DNA of 33,404 nt from Myxococcales bacterium (GTDB lineage Bacteria > Myxococcota_A > UBA9042 > JABWCM01), in contig JABWCM010000119.1 of NCBI GenBank assembly GCA_013360285.1, forward strand, positions 1-33,404, in the 5' to 3' direction. Both the position numbers and the translations under genes were made by a program. Below the pieces are notes generated by a model. It worked only from the letters and a program-made list of their open reading frames with translations, was not told the DNA's origin and searched no databases. Positions 33,388 to 33,404 of this stretch are shown here, one piece after another. The first letter of the stretch is position 1. Each line of letters starts with the position of its first letter.

Positions 33388-33404
33388 GTTAGCGCACACA
33401 ACGG

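Noticed and set aside
1..33404. CRISPR array, tRNA or rRNA genes
   Set aside because: No regularly spaced direct repeats, no cloverleaf-like sequence and no rRNA signature were recognised; the repeats found are dispersed palindromes.

Overview
The window reads as a chromosome segment of a Gram-negative bacterium, probably of the former Deltaproteobacteria, with Myxococcota or Bradymonadota-like lineages the best guess. Supporting signs are an rpoN-hpf-rapZ-ptsH-ptsI cluster, an xerC-hslV-hslU-argD run, a PilZ protein with the D-x-S-x-x-G motif, a ResB/CcsA (system II) cytochrome c pair, a BamD lipoprotein and a Cys-rich lipoprotein with a GGD/DTGGG-type linker. Base composition looks close to balanced and TTG/GTG starts are frequent. 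The lineage is an inference; no rRNA or tRNA gene was seen.

Layout. 1-2371: a truncated palindromic element, then a Wzz plus BY-kinase polysaccharide co-polymerase. 2372-7754: a dnaK with a short C-terminus, a dnaJ without a G/F region, and an LppC/LivJ-like periplasmic protein. 7862-9050: thiL, whose last codons lie in a mobile palindrome. 9063-14628 (minus): ptsI, ptsH, rapZ, hpf and rpoN, with recognisable promoters in front of ptsH, hpf and rpoN. 14683-18260 (plus): Cys-rich lipoprotein, RNase G and a PilZ protein. 18434-18808 (minus): a small J-domain protein. 18911-23950: abutting palindromic elements, then xerC, hslV, hslU, another element and argD. 24049-25560: an element and a hypothetical acidic protein. 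25750-26385 (minus): coaE. 26386-27152: an 835-base non-coding stretch before resB that holds three different palindromes. 27221-31565: resB, ccsA and bamD. 31896-33404: a hypothetical gene running into what looks like a foreign or chimeric junction near 32250, followed by a truncated NCS1 transporter on the minus strand and a different repeat type.

The genes are mostly housekeeping: protein quality control (DnaK, DnaJ, J-protein, HslUV), sigma-54 and a regulatory PTS branch (RpoN, HPF, RapZ, HPr, EI), RNA decay (RNase G), chromosome dimer resolution (XerC), envelope work (Wzc-like, BamD, ResB/CcsA, lipoproteins) and cofactor or amino-acid synthesis (ThiL, CoaE, ArgD).

The most unusual feature is non-coding. 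Seven copies of two palindromic element families (A, 163-179 bp; B, 165-172 bp) share AGAGGGT termini and carry no transposase. One pair (A1, A3) differs at one base in 95, so at least family A seems recently mobile. A third palindrome (C) and a REP-like hairpin (D) add to a dense set of intergenic palindromes.
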